DNA from: RPQJ01 sp963777725
GTDB lineage: Bacteria; Pseudomonadota; Gammaproteobacteria; Steroidobacterales; Steroidobacteraceae
Length of the DNA stretch: 64,000 bases
Direction: 5' to 3'
Assembly (NCBI GenBank): GCA_963777725.1
Contig: CAVZRR010000026.1
Span: 1-64,000 of the forward strand
Shown here: positions 9,059-15,797 of the stretch, in pieces
Position numbering within the stretch: position 1 is the first letter of the stretch
How the letters are laid out: each line of letters starts with the position of its first letter
Notes under the pieces: generated by a model
Database searches by the model: none
Told to the model about the DNA's origin: nothing
Seen by the model: the letters and a program-made list of their open reading frames with translations, nothing else
Made by a program: the position numbers and the translations under genes

Positions 9059-11178
9059 GGCGCCTCCTGCCGGGCGGTGTCCTGCGCCGGGAGCCCGAAC
9101 GCGAAGCCGCCGTCCGTAGCGCGGAAATCGACGACGAAGTTCGTGCCGGGCTGGAGTTCCACCATGCGGCTCGCGGTGAAGGTGAATCCCTGGTCGGCGC
9201 CATTATCGCGCAATCGCGCGTCCAGCCGGTGCCGGCCGGCCGGCACCTCGAAGCGGGCGTAGACGGCCGACGGGCCGTCGTTCCAGAGTCCGGCCGGGTC
9301 GTGGGTCGCGCGGTAGATCGGCTCGCCGTTCAGGTCGAGCTCGACGTACACGGGCCAGCGGCCGCGCTCGCAGCTCGTGGCGCTGCGCTCGCTGAACTTG
9401 GTGCTGGTGAGTTCCTCGTGCGTGTAGCGTCGGCAGGGCTTCAGCGGCTGGCCCGCGTGGCTGAAGCTCAGCTTGAGCAGCGCATGGTCCTCGGCGAGAT
9501 AGGTGTAGGCGGGCTGCGTCGCGAAGAAGCCCACGAAGCCCACGACCAGCGCATAGACGAGGCCCTGGCCCGTGTATCGCGCCGCGACCGGCAGCTCGCG
9601 CAGCTTGGCGCGCCAGGCCGCGGGACTCGCGGCCGGGGCCGGCTTCGTGCCGCCGGCGGCGGCCAGGCCGCGCAGGTGCGCTCGAAACTGCGCCAGCGCC
9701 TCGTCCAGCGCGCCGTGCCGGATCGGGTTGTTCCACGCCACCGCGACGCGATCACGCGGCACTCGGGCCCTCAGGTTGGGGTCGCGCTCATTGGCGATGC
9801 GCTGCTCGGTCCACTGGTCGCCGAGCCGCTCGTAGCAATCGTGCCCGGCGCACCCCGAGAGCAGCACGCCGTCGGCCTGGTGGCGCATCACCACGAGGTC
9901 GATGAAGGGCGGCGGCAGCATGCCGACGCAGGGCAGCCGGACCACGGCCGTGCTCGCGTCGGCGAGCCGGTCGGAGTCCGCGTCGTGGCTGCAACCGAAC
10001 ACGATGACGCGCGCGTCGCCGGAGAGGCGCGCTGCCGCGGCCGCGAGCACTTCCTCACGCAGGCCCGACACGCTGCGGTCCGGCAGTTCGATTCCCGCGG
10101 ACAAGTGGCCGACGCGCCGGAACGGCGTGGCCGTCGGGCAGGCGCCGACGCAGATGCCGCAGCTCATGCACATGTCCGGGTCGACGCTGGCCTCCTGCTC
10201 GTAGGCCAGCCCGTCCGTGCGGGCGACCATCGTGATGGCTCCGAACGGGCAATCCGCGAAGCAGCGCCGGCAGCCGTTGCAGTTGGCGAGGTCGACGCGC
10301 GCGGCCGGTGCCTTCTTGAGCGGCGGCAGCCACGGCAGCAGCGTCAGCAGCACGCTGCCACCGATCAACAGCAGCCAGAGCGTGCTGCCGTGCATGCGCT
10401 CGAGCAGCGGGTAGACGGCGAGGTAGAACCAGTCGAGGCCCAGGCTGAACGGCGCGCGGTCGAGGTCCGCCGGAGCCTGGCTCATCGCGGGCCAGGCAAA
10501 CGAAAGCGCGACCAGCGCGCCGAGCGTGCCGACCGCGAGCGCGCGCGGCGGATTGACCCGCGCGTGCGCGTGCCGCTGGATGTGGATCCACATCGCGAGC
10601 AGCATCAGCAGCGGCAGCGCGATGTGCATGTAGATGATCAGCGTGAAGAAGCGGCCGCTCAACCGCTCGCTGTCGAGGAAATTGCGTGCGATCGGCTCGG
10701 CGAAGATGCCGATCGAGTCGAGCCATTCGGTCGTCGCGACGGCCACGTACTGCGCGAGCTGGTCCCAGACGAGCCAGTATCCCGTGATCCCGCAGGCGTA
10801 CAGGAACCACAGCAGCGGGATGCCGGTCACCCACGGGAACCAGCGGTTGCCGCGCATGCGGTCCATCGCGAACTCGCGCAATGCGTGCACCAGGACCACC
10901 AGCACCAGCGCGTCGGACGCGTAGCGGTGCAGGCTGCGCATCAGCCCGCCCAGGTACCACTGCTCGCGACTCAGGCGGTCGAGCGACTCCCAGGCCTGGG
11001 TGACGCCGGTGTCGAAGAAGATGTAGACGTAGATGCCGCTGACCGTGACGATCCAGAACAGGAACCAGCCGAGCGTGCCGAGCTGCGTGAGCGGATTGTG
11101 GCGCGCGCCGAACACGGCCTCGAGCGCAGCCTCGAGCCTCAGGAAGACGGCCCGCAGGCCTCTCTTCAGTGCATCCAA
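9055..11178 (-). CDS. Cytochrome b / two [4Fe-4S] / MvhD-like fusion electron-transfer protein
   Basis: A 707-residue fusion. Residues 30-285 are a cytochrome b6-like membrane domain with two bis-His heme pairs, H84/H98 and H185/H199, each spaced by 14. Residues 300-347 hold two ferredoxin motifs, CNGCRRCFADCP and CMSCGICVGACP. Residues 390-465 resemble the MvhD/FrhD delta domain with Cys 396, 417, 443 and 448. A helix near 540-560 and a beta-rich, probably periplasmic tail to 707 follow. TTG at 11178 is preferred: GAGGG at 11186-11190 stands seven bases upstream, and earlier codons lie inside the SCO gene. No hydrogenase or heterodisulfide reductase gene is nearby. It probably feeds electrons from the cytoplasm or quinone to the oxidase-like enzyme; this is inference. 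Confidence 0.85.
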   Translation of the reverse strand: MDALKRGLRAVFLRLEAALEAVFGARHNPLTQLGTLGWFLFWIVTVSGIYVYIFFDTGVTQAWESLDRLSREQWYLGGLMRSLHRYASDALVLVVLVHALREFAMDRMRGNRWFPWVTGIPLLWFLYACGITGYWLVWDQLAQYVAVATTEWLDSIGIFAEPIARNFLDSERLSGRFFTLIIYMHIALPLLMLLAMWIHIQRHAHARVNPPRALAVGTLGALVALSFAWPAMSQAPADLDRAPFSLGLDWFYLAVYPLLERMHGSTLWLLLIGGSVLLTLLPWLPPLKKAPAARVDLANCNGCRRCFADCPFGAITMVARTDGLAYEQEASVDPDMCMSCGICVGACPTATPFRRVGHLSAGIELPDRSVSGLREEVLAAAAARLSGDARVIVFGCSHDADSDRLADASTAVVRLPCVGMLPPPFIDLVVMRHQADGVLLSGCAGHDCYERLGDQWTEQRIANERDPNLRARVPRDRVAVAWNNPIRHGALDEALAQFRAHLRGLAAAGGTKPAPAASPAAWRAKLRELPVAARYTGQGLVYALVVGFVGFFATQPAYTYLAEDHALLKLSFSHAGQPLKPCRRYTHEELTSTKFSERSATSCERGRWPVYVELDLNGEPIYRATHDPAGLWNDGPSAVYARFEVPAGRHRLDARLRDNGADQGFTFTASRMVELQPGTNFVVDFRATDGGFAFGLPAQDTARQEAP

Positions 11179-11188
11179 GATCGTTCCC

Positions 11189-11989
11189 TCAACGGACGTT
11201 GCGCAATGCGGCCAGGATGCCGGCCGCCGCGATGCCGAGCGCCAGGCCACCCGCGAGGATGTTGACGATCAGCGAGTAGTCGAACCGGTAGCGACCGCTG
11301 GTCGGGTCGTAGATCGTGCAGAAGAGCTTGACGGTATTGACCAGTCCCTCGAGCGTGCGGCGATCGAGATTCTGGCCCCAGACGAGCTTCTTCAGCGGCT
11401 CGACGACCAGCGGCGGCGCGAAGTCCTCGCCGTAGACCTGCAGCACGACCCGCCCGCCCGCGTCGATGATCGTGGTCTGGGTGATGTGATCGAAGCCCTT
11501 CGGCGAGGCGAAGTACGTGAAGCCGGCGTCCCGCGCGAGTCGCTCGATCGTCGCGGCGTCGGCGCTCGCGAAGGTCCAGCCGGGCAGCGTGGCGCCGCGC
11601 TCGCGCGCGTACAGTCGCATGCGTTCGGGCGTGTCGTTCGGCGTGTCGAAGCCGACCGTGACCACCGCGAAGCTCCCGGCCCCGAGCGCGTCGTGCGCCA
11701 CCTTGACTGTCTCGCGCAACCGCAGCGTGAGGCCCGAGCAGACCTGGTAGCAGCTCGTGTAGATGAAGCTCAGCACGACCGGCCGGCCGCGCAGCTGCTC
11801 CAGCGTGACCGGCGTTCCGTCCGCCGCCGTCAGCGTGTAGCCGCCCAGCGTGCGGCCGATCGCGGCCTGGCTGATGCGCAGCGCCTCGCTGTCGTCCATG
11901 CGCGATGCCAGCGCGGGACTCGCGAGCCACGCGGCCGCAAGCGCCAGGCCGGCCCCCAGCGCGCGACCGGCGATGATCGCCCCGCGCAT
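11189..11989 (-). CDS. SCO1/SenC copper chaperone-like protein
   Basis: Protein of 266 residues with an N-terminal hydrophobic signal or anchor (residues 3-25), a thioredoxin-fold SCO domain and a C-terminal membrane helix (YSLIVNILAGGLALGIAAAG). The copper-binding CxxxC is C80-C84 in FIYTSCYQVC, and a histidine follows in GFDHITQ. SCO proteins deliver copper to the CuA site of subunit II, and subunit II here keeps that site. It lies between ctaB and the cytochrome b fusion, three bases from ctaB, in the same minus-strand operon. The extra C-terminal helix is less usual and may tether both ends to the membrane. Confidence 0.9.
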   Translation of the reverse strand: MRGAIIAGRALGAGLALAAAWLASPALASRMDDSEALRISQAAIGRTLGGYTLTAADGTPVTLEQLRGRPVVLSFIYTSCYQVCSGLTLRLRETVKVAHDALGAGSFAVVTVGFDTPNDTPERMRLYARERGATLPGWTFASADAATIERLARDAGFTYFASPKGFDHITQTTIIDAGGRVVLQVYGEDFAPPLVVEPLKKLVWGQNLDRRTLEGLVNTVKLFCTIYDPTSGRYRFDYSLIVNILAGGLALGIAAAGILAALRNVR

Positions 11990-11992
11990 GAT

Positions 11993-12910
11993 TCAGAGGT
12001 GGACCAGGCTGCCCCGCACGGCGCCCTCGATGATGGTGCCGGCGAGCAGCAGGCCCAGCTGCAGCAGCGACGCCAGGAAGCTGCGGATTGCATTGGACGG
12101 CGTCTGCTCGCGCACCAGCAGGAACGCGCGCCGGATGAAGTAACCGCCGCCGGCGAGCGCGCAGACCGCGTAGATCCACCCGGCGCCCCACGCGATCGGC
12201 AGCAGCGAGATCAGCACCAGCGGAATCGTGTGACCCAGGATCGCCAGGGCCGCGACGCGGTCGCCGTGCACGACCGGCAGCATCGGCACGCCCGCGTCGG
12301 CGTAGTCCTGCCGGTAATAGGTGGCGAGGCTCCAGAAGTGCGGCGGCGTCCAGAGGAACAGCACGACGGCGAACGTCCACGCCGCGGGCCCCGGCGTCGG
12401 GTCGATCGCGGCCGCGCCGGCCAGCACTGCGAAGCTGCCGGCCAGCCCGCCCACCACGATGTTGAGCCAGGTACGACGCTTCAACCACAGCGTGTAGACG
12501 ACGCCATAGGTGAACGCACCGAGGAACACGTAGGCTGCGGCCAGCCAGTTGGTCGCGAGCCCCGCGGTGACCACGGCGAACATGAGCAGGCCCGCCACCA
12601 GCGCGTACCAGCCGCCGGTGCCGACGAGCGCCCCGGTCACGAACGGGCGCGATCGCGTTCGCGACATGCGCGCATCGAGGTCGCGCTCGGCCAGGTGATT
12701 GAGCGCGCCCGCGGCACCCGCCGCCACGAAGATGGCCAGTGCCAGCGCGAGCAGCTGCCACCACGCGAGGCCGCGTCCGCCCGAGATCGCGACGCCGGCG
12801 ACGCCGGCGAGCATGATCTCGAGCGCGATGCGCGGCTTGAAGATCTCCAGCACGCCGCGCCACGCCGCACGCGGCGCCGCTTCGCTGACCGTGGCTGCAA
12901 TGCTGTTCAT
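11993..12910 (-). CDS. ctaB: Protoheme IX farnesyltransferase (heme O synthase)
   Basis: UbiA-family prenyltransferase of 305 residues with about nine membrane helices. It adds a farnesyl group to heme B to make heme O. The two Asp-rich loops are visible: NHLAERDLDARMSRTRSRP, and in the second half YYRQDYADAGVPMLPVVHG. It is placed directly between subunit I and SCO of the heme-copper operon with gaps of nine and three bases, so a dedicated heme supply is implied. No heme A synthase (CtaA) gene is nearby, so the enzyme could carry heme O, or heme A made elsewhere. Confidence 0.95.
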   Translation of the reverse strand: MNSIAATVSEAAPRAAWRGVLEIFKPRIALEIMLAGVAGVAISGGRGLAWWQLLALALAIFVAAGAAGALNHLAERDLDARMSRTRSRPFVTGALVGTGGWYALVAGLLMFAVVTAGLATNWLAAAYVFLGAFTYGVVYTLWLKRRTWLNIVVGGLAGSFAVLAGAAAIDPTPGPAAWTFAVVLFLWTPPHFWSLATYYRQDYADAGVPMLPVVHGDRVAALAILGHTIPLVLISLLPIAWGAGWIYAVCALAGGGYFIRRAFLLVREQTPSNAIRSFLASLLQLGLLLAGTIIEGAVRGSLVHL

Positions 12911-12919
12911 CGATGGCTC

Positions 12920-14620
12920 CTACTTCAGCGGCCAGAGTTCCGCGAGGTACTTCCAGTTCACGAAGTAGTACAGCACGAACGAGACGAAGAACACGCCGAC
13001 CAGCACGACCGTGCCCGGAATCTGCAACGTGCCGGCACTGCCATAGTTGGCCACCGCCGCCGCCGCCTGGGTCCCGGTCGCGGGCCCGAGCGCCACCTTC
13101 TCGTTGTCGCCGATGCGCCGCCCGAAGAACACGGAAGCGACGACCACGACGATGTACATCGCGCCGCCCAGTGCCGCCATGATCGCGGAGAGCCCGTTCA
13201 GCGCGAGCATCAGGAAGGCCGCGGGCGAGAACTGGAACGTCGTCAGCGCATCGGCGAACGTGATGTCCCAGTGCCGCCGCGGCACGCCGAGCGTGCCGGC
13301 GCCCATCATGAACAGCGAGATGCCCGCGATGCCGAGGCCGAACACGTACGGCTGCAGCTTGGCGACGGTCGGGAACATGACGTGACGACGGAAGATCAGC
13401 GGCACCAGCAGGTAGGTGATCGCCATGAACGCGAGCGTCGTGCCCGCCACGACCGTGGCGTGGAAGTGACCCGGCACGTACAGCGTGTTGTGGATGATCA
13501 GGTTGATCTGCTCGGTGCCCATCACGACGCCGGAGATGCCGCCGAGGAAGCCGAACATCACCAGCGACATGAACATGCCGGAGAACGCCGGATTGCCCCA
13601 GGGCGCCTTGCGCAGCCACTCGAACATGCCCTTGTTGTAGCCCTTGGCGCGCTGCGCCGCCTCGATCGAGCCCGGCACCGTGAGGCCGTGGATCATGCTG
13701 CCGAGCACCGCGAGGTACATCGCGTAGCTGGTGTTGAAGATCTTCCAGCTCGAGCTCACGCCCGGCTCCACCAGCAGGTGGTGCGCGCTCGCGAGCTGCA
13801 GGAACAGGATGTAGAGCAGGAAGGCGGTGCGGCTGACTTTCTCGGAGATCGGCTTGGCGCCGAGCACCATCGCGCCGATCGCGTACCACACGGCGACGTG
13901 CGCCGAGACGTTGATCTGCTGCGAGGAGTGGCCCATGCCCCACCACACCAGCTTGTACATCAACGGGTCGATGTTGCTGACGAGCCCCAGCGACCAGAGC
14001 CAGGTCGGGATCAGGATGATCGCGCCGGAGGCCAGCGTGAAGACCGCGATGATCGCCGCCGTGATCGCGCCGAAGGTCACCAGCGGCACCGAGCCCTCGT
14101 AGGTCTTCTCGTCCTTGGCGATGACCAGCGTGCCGAAGAACACGGCGCAGCCGATCAGGGCACCGACGGCGAACAGGATCAGCCCGAGGTAGAACCAGGG
14201 CGACGCCTGCAGCGGTGGATACGAGGTGAACATCACCGAGGAGTTGCCCTGCAGGACCGCGACATTGACCATCAAGGCGCCGACCAGCATCAGCCCGAAT
14301 TGCGCCCAGGCCCAGCGTGGCGCGGCCAGCCGACAGTTGAGCAGGATGGCGGACGCGAAATACAGCACGGCCATCTCGAAGAAGATGATCCAGACCAGCA
14401 GCACGTCGAAGCCGTGCGCGGTCAGCGCGAGGTAGAACCAGTCGGCGGGCAGCAGGTGCACGGCCGGCCAGCGGGTCAGCGCGATCGACAGGCCGAACAG
14501 GCCGCCGATCAGCAGGAACACGACCGCGACGACGGCGTTGGCCTTGATCAGGTTCTCGGCCGCGTCGTGCACCTTGAGGCCGGTCGTCGGGCAGGTGCGA
14601 AATACGCTTGGGGTATTCAT
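12920..14620 (-). CDS. Heme-copper oxidoreductase subunit I, B-family-like, lacking the active-site Tyr
   Basis: Integral membrane catalytic subunit of 566 residues with 12 or more helices. Metal ligands are present: H69 and H387 for the low-spin heme, H385 for the high-spin heme, and H231, H280 and H281 for CuB. The segments PISEKVSRTAFLLY, HHLLVEPG and HNTLYVPGHFHATV align with ba3-type (B-family) oxidases. However, where oxidases read GHxxxY, this protein reads GHSSQQ, with Gln235 in the place of the His-cross-linked Tyr. In this superfamily, loss of that Tyr is a mark of NO reductases. It could therefore be an alternative NOR (compare NorY of norSY-senC clusters) or an unusual oxidase. 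The Glu ligand of classic cNOR is not evident. Confidence 0.85.
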   Translation of the reverse strand: MNTPSVFRTCPTTGLKVHDAAENLIKANAVVAVVFLLIGGLFGLSIALTRWPAVHLLPADWFYLALTAHGFDVLLVWIIFFEMAVLYFASAILLNCRLAAPRWAWAQFGLMLVGALMVNVAVLQGNSSVMFTSYPPLQASPWFYLGLILFAVGALIGCAVFFGTLVIAKDEKTYEGSVPLVTFGAITAAIIAVFTLASGAIILIPTWLWSLGLVSNIDPLMYKLVWWGMGHSSQQINVSAHVAVWYAIGAMVLGAKPISEKVSRTAFLLYILFLQLASAHHLLVEPGVSSSWKIFNTSYAMYLAVLGSMIHGLTVPGSIEAAQRAKGYNKGMFEWLRKAPWGNPAFSGMFMSLVMFGFLGGISGVVMGTEQINLIIHNTLYVPGHFHATVVAGTTLAFMAITYLLVPLIFRRHVMFPTVAKLQPYVFGLGIAGISLFMMGAGTLGVPRRHWDITFADALTTFQFSPAAFLMLALNGLSAIMAALGGAMYIVVVVASVFFGRRIGDNEKVALGPATGTQAAAAVANYGSAGTLQIPGTVVLVGVFFVSFVLYYFVNWKYLAELWPLK

Positions 14621-14629
14621 GGGCTGCCC

Positions 14630-15169
14630 TCAGGTGCGCTCGACCACGTAGATGCGCCCGGTCATCGTGTGATGCCCGAGGCCGCAGTACTCGTTGCAGA
14701 CGATGCCGAACTCGCCGCTCGAGGTCGGCGTGATGGTCATCACGCTCTCGTACCCGGGGTGCACCTGGATGTTGATGTTGAGCGGCTGCAGCGAGAAGCC
14801 GTGCTGCAGGTCGATCGACGAGAGGTGCAGACGATAGGTCTGGCCCTTCTCGAGCTCGAGCATGGGCCACCACATGTAGACCCGGCCCATCATGTAGACG
14901 TCGCTGCCGGGCGGCGGCTTGACGACGGGAAACGCGCCTTCCTGTCGCACCGTGTGGGTCGCGACCATCGCGTCGACCTTCTCGGCAAACTGGAACGGCT
15001 GGATCCGGTAGGCCTCGTTGGACATGTTCTGCTGCCCGAAGCCGTGCCACCAGATCATCGTGAAGAACATCGCCACGCCCCACAGGAAGGCGATGATGAC
15101 CCAGATGATCTCGACTTTATGGACCGGCTCTTTCCACCAGATCCGTTCGCTCGGAGGAGTGATCGCCAT
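14630..15169 (-). CDS. Heme-copper oxidoreductase subunit II with intact CuA site
   Basis: Protein of 179 residues with one N-terminal membrane helix (about 20-42) and a periplasmic cupredoxin domain. All CuA ligands are visible: H123, C158, E160, C162, H166 and M169 in CNEYCGLGHHTM. It resembles the short one-helix subunit II of ba3-type enzymes and NorS-type proteins rather than the two-helix subunit II of aa3 oxidases. CuA would take electrons from a periplasmic cytochrome c or cupredoxin. It starts at ATG 15169 after GGAGGAGTG on the minus strand, ten bases after the small subunit gene, and ends nine bases before subunit I. Confidence 0.93.
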   Translation of the reverse strand: MAITPPSERIWWKEPVHKVEIIWVIIAFLWGVAMFFTMIWWHGFGQQNMSNEAYRIQPFQFAEKVDAMVATHTVRQEGAFPVVKPPPGSDVYMMGRVYMWWPMLELEKGQTYRLHLSSIDLQHGFSLQPLNINIQVHPGYESVMTITPTSSGEFGIVCNEYCGLGHHTMTGRIYVVERT

Positions 15170-15179
15170 GGCGGGAACC

Positions 15180-15359
15180 TCAGGGTGCGGCCAGGGGAAT
15201 CTGGATGATCTCCATGATTCCCCAGATGAGGTACAGGACCGTCGGCATCGTCACGCCGAGGAACAGCAGCAGGAAGTGGTTGTCCATCAACCGCTGGAAG
15301 AACGGAATGCGCTCGCGATCGGACTCGGTCTCCGGACGCTGCGGATCGGAATCAGCCAT
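15180..15359 (-). CDS. Small one-helix subunit of the heme-copper enzyme (59 residues)
   Basis: A 59-residue reading frame, ATG at 15359, stop ending at 15180. It begins MADSDPQRPETESDRERIPF, a charged soluble segment, then has one membrane helix (FLLLFLGVTMPTVLYLIWGI). It ends ten bases before subunit II. A one-helix mini-subunit beside subunit II recalls subunit IIa (CbaD) of ba3 oxidases, but at this size homology is only suggested. It is the first gene of the seven-gene operon and lies 108 bases downstream of a perfect FNR box. The minus-strand sequence AGGGGGTTAC just before the ATG offers a ribosome site. Confidence 0.75.
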   Translation of the reverse strand: MADSDPQRPETESDRERIPFFQRLMDNHFLLLFLGVTMPTVLYLIWGIMEIIQIPLAAP

Positions 15360-15467
15360 CTGTAACCCCCTATCGTGGTGCGATTGTTTTCAGCAGGAGG
15401 AACACCCGGCTGTCCTCCGGCACCGACGTCGCCCAGAGGCTAATACGATTCCAACCGGTTCGCCACC

Positions 15468-15481
15468 TTGATCTAGATCAA
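15468..15481 (-). promoter_or_regulatory. Perfect FNR/ANR/DNR-type box upstream of the heme-copper operon
   Basis: TTGATCTAGATCAA, a perfect match to the TTGATnnnnATCAA consensus of FNR/ANR/DNR regulators. It is 108 bases before the ATG of the small subunit gene, the first gene of the operon running down to 8663. The same gap holds the 3' end of a small membrane protein gene transcribed in the same direction. Induction under low oxygen or by NO is expected. Confidence 0.85.
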
Positions 15482-15505
15482 GTGCACTGCAAAAAGATCG
15501 GCGCC

Positions 15506-15691
15506 TCAGCCGGCGGGCGCGAAGCGCTGCACTGCAGAAAAGACGGCAATTGCGAGCGCCAGCAGGATCGCGAAGAAAACCAGGCTGCGGTACTCGAAAC
15601 GGCGGCCGGCGCGCAGTTCGAGCGCGTTCAGCGCGCGATCCGCGACCAGGTAGAGGACCACCGCCAGCGCGGTGAACAGCAGCATCTCCAT
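15506..15691 (-). CDS. Small membrane protein, 61 residues, unknown function
   Basis: Protein of 61 residues with an N-terminal helix (LLFTALAVVLYLVADRALNA), a short basic loop LRAGRRFEYRS and a second helix (LVFFAILLALAIAVFSAVQRF). ATG at 15691 is chosen because GGGGAG stands eight bases upstream; the longer frame to 15757 lacks this. I recognise no named family, though the RRFEYRS loop looks conserved in small gammaproteobacterial proteins. It lies upstream of the heme-copper operon in the same direction, but the FNR box falls after its stop. It is therefore probably a separate unit whose transcript may read into the operon. Confidence 0.65.
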   Translation of the reverse strand: MEMLLFTALAVVLYLVADRALNALELRAGRRFEYRSLVFFAILLALAIAVFSAVQRFAPAG

Positions 15692-15743
15692 CGTTCGACT
15701 CCCCGTGCACGAGTTGCCGAACTGTAGCACCGCCGGCCAATTA

Positions 15744-15758
15744 CTTGCGTAACGCAAG
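15744..15758. promoter_or_regulatory. Palindromic operator upstream of the FAD oxidoreductase operon
   Basis: CTTGCGTAACGCAAG is a perfect 7-base inverted repeat with a one-base centre. It is 39 bases before the ATG at 15798. A second partial copy, CGTTACGCAA, follows at 15771-15780. A near-identical, longer palindrome stands at 31368-31392 between the SDR and ubiD genes. Size and symmetry suit a TetR-family repressor of a fatty-acid or steroid type regulon. Confidence 0.7.
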
Positions 15759-15797
15759 CTTGTCGACTATCGTTACGCAACTAATCGAGGGCGCCCC

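Noticed and set aside
9055..11178. Interpreting the MvhD-like domain as part of a hydrogenase or heterodisulfide reductase
   Set aside because: No hydrogenase large or small subunit, HdrA, HdrB or HdrC gene occurs in the window.
12920..14620. Reading subunit I as a cbb3 oxidase or as NorB
   Set aside because: No CcoO/CcoP or NorC gene is present, and the CuA-bearing subunit II fits neither. Alignable segments follow ba3-type enzymes.
11033..15208. A 1391-residue open frame on the plus strand
   Set aside because: It is antisense to the heme-copper operon and rich in Arg, His, Asp and Gln, the usual shadow in GC-rich DNA. The minus-strand genes have clear domains and start sites.
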